Shown here: in pieces, positions 5,459 to 5,534 of the stretch
How positions within the stretch are numbered: position 1 is the stretch's first letter
How the letters are laid out: each line of letters starts with the position of its first letter
Assembly (NCBI GenBank): GCA_002746395.1
Contig: NVXA01000022.1
Coordinates: forward strand, 1-5,534
Direction: 5' to 3'
Source: Paracoccaceae bacterium
GTDB taxonomy: Bacteria; Pseudomonadota; Alphaproteobacteria; Rhodobacterales; Rhodobacteraceae
Length of the DNA: 5,534 nt
Position numbers and translations under genes: made by a program
The notes under the pieces: generated by a model
What the model saw: only the letters and a program-made list of their open reading frames with translations
The model's database searches: none
What the model was told of the DNA's origin: nothing

Positions 5459-5534
5459 TTTGATATAACCTCCCCGTGAAATTACTTCCCGTATAGATTG
5501 CATACCAATGTCTCTACAAAACGAAAAGTGGACC

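Larger units (their letters stand above)
5188..5534. other. Gene-free, AT-richer, repeat-bearing stretch after tRNA-Leu
   Basis: These 347 bases hold no gene I can support. Two open frames (5275-5397, 40 residues, Arg-rich; and 5297-5479, 60 residues) lack ribosome binding sites and match nothing I recognise. An ATG at 5508 stays open to the window edge (MSLQNEKWT) but has no Shine-Dalgarno sequence, so it is only a possible gene start. What is visible is paired direct repeats (5248-5290), GTTC-like half-sites at 11-bp spacing (5277-5302), an imperfect inverted repeat (5397-5433), and a promoter-like TTGGTT-N18-TATACT (5429-5458). The base composition appears lower in GC than the preceding genes, consistent with a different origin. 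Confidence 0.5.

Noticed and set aside
5297..5479. 60-residue open frame starting GTG
   Set aside because: No ribosome binding site, no recognisable motif, overlaps the inverted repeat and promoter-like sequence.
5508..5534. ATG open to the right edge (MSLQNEKWT)
   Set aside because: Only nine codons and no Shine-Dalgarno sequence; kept only as a possible gene start in the description of the tail.
1..5534. CRISPR array, insertion sequence, toxin-antitoxin pair or defence island
   Set aside because: No regularly spaced repeats, transposase motifs, or paired small genes with ribosome sites are visible; the genes are ordinary core functions.

Overview
The window looks like a chromosomal piece of an alphaproteobacterium, most likely a roseobacter-type member of the Rhodobacterales with moderate GC. 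This rests on the character of the proteins (citramalate synthase C-terminus, NDUFAF6-like squalene/phytoene synthase homologue, alphaproteobacterial DsbB motif) and on the tRNA-Leu sequence. It is inference from recalled family features; no search was run.

Positions 1-1260 (+) hold the 3' end of a citramalate synthase gene (cimA). It is coupled by an ATGA overlap to a squalene/phytoene-synthase-fold protein that lacks the catalytic aspartates, so it is more likely an NDUFAF6-type assembly or accessory protein than a terpenoid enzyme. A 12-helix MFS transporter (1264-2478, -) converges on this pair with a gap of only 3 nt. A short divergent promoter region (about 2479-2602) separates it from a second + strand pair: an AlkA-like DNA-3-methyladenine glycosylase (2603-3232) and, again through an ATGA overlap, an alpha/beta-hydrolase carboxylesterase (3229-3888).

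A minus-strand operon, yqaA-like (DedA/SNARE-associated membrane protein) followed by dsbB (4918 down to 3885), meets the esterase head-on. The two stop codons overlap inside one CTAG. Within the operon, stop and start overlap as TAATG.

Upstream of that operon and divergent from it is a complete tRNA-Leu(CAA) gene (5103-5187, +), preceded by two consecutive inverted repeats. The last 347 bases (5188-5534) contain no gene I can support. They look AT-richer than the rest and hold paired direct repeats, GTTC-type half-sites with 11-bp spacing, and an inverted repeat near a promoter-like sequence. A tRNA-Leu 3' end followed by this kind of DNA is typical of the edge of an integrated element, but no integrase is visible in the window.

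The coding part is ordinary core metabolism, repair and envelope upkeep. I see no clear new multi-gene system. The parts worth a second look are the catalytically degenerate synthase homologue, the structured region before the tRNA, and the repeat-rich tail after it.
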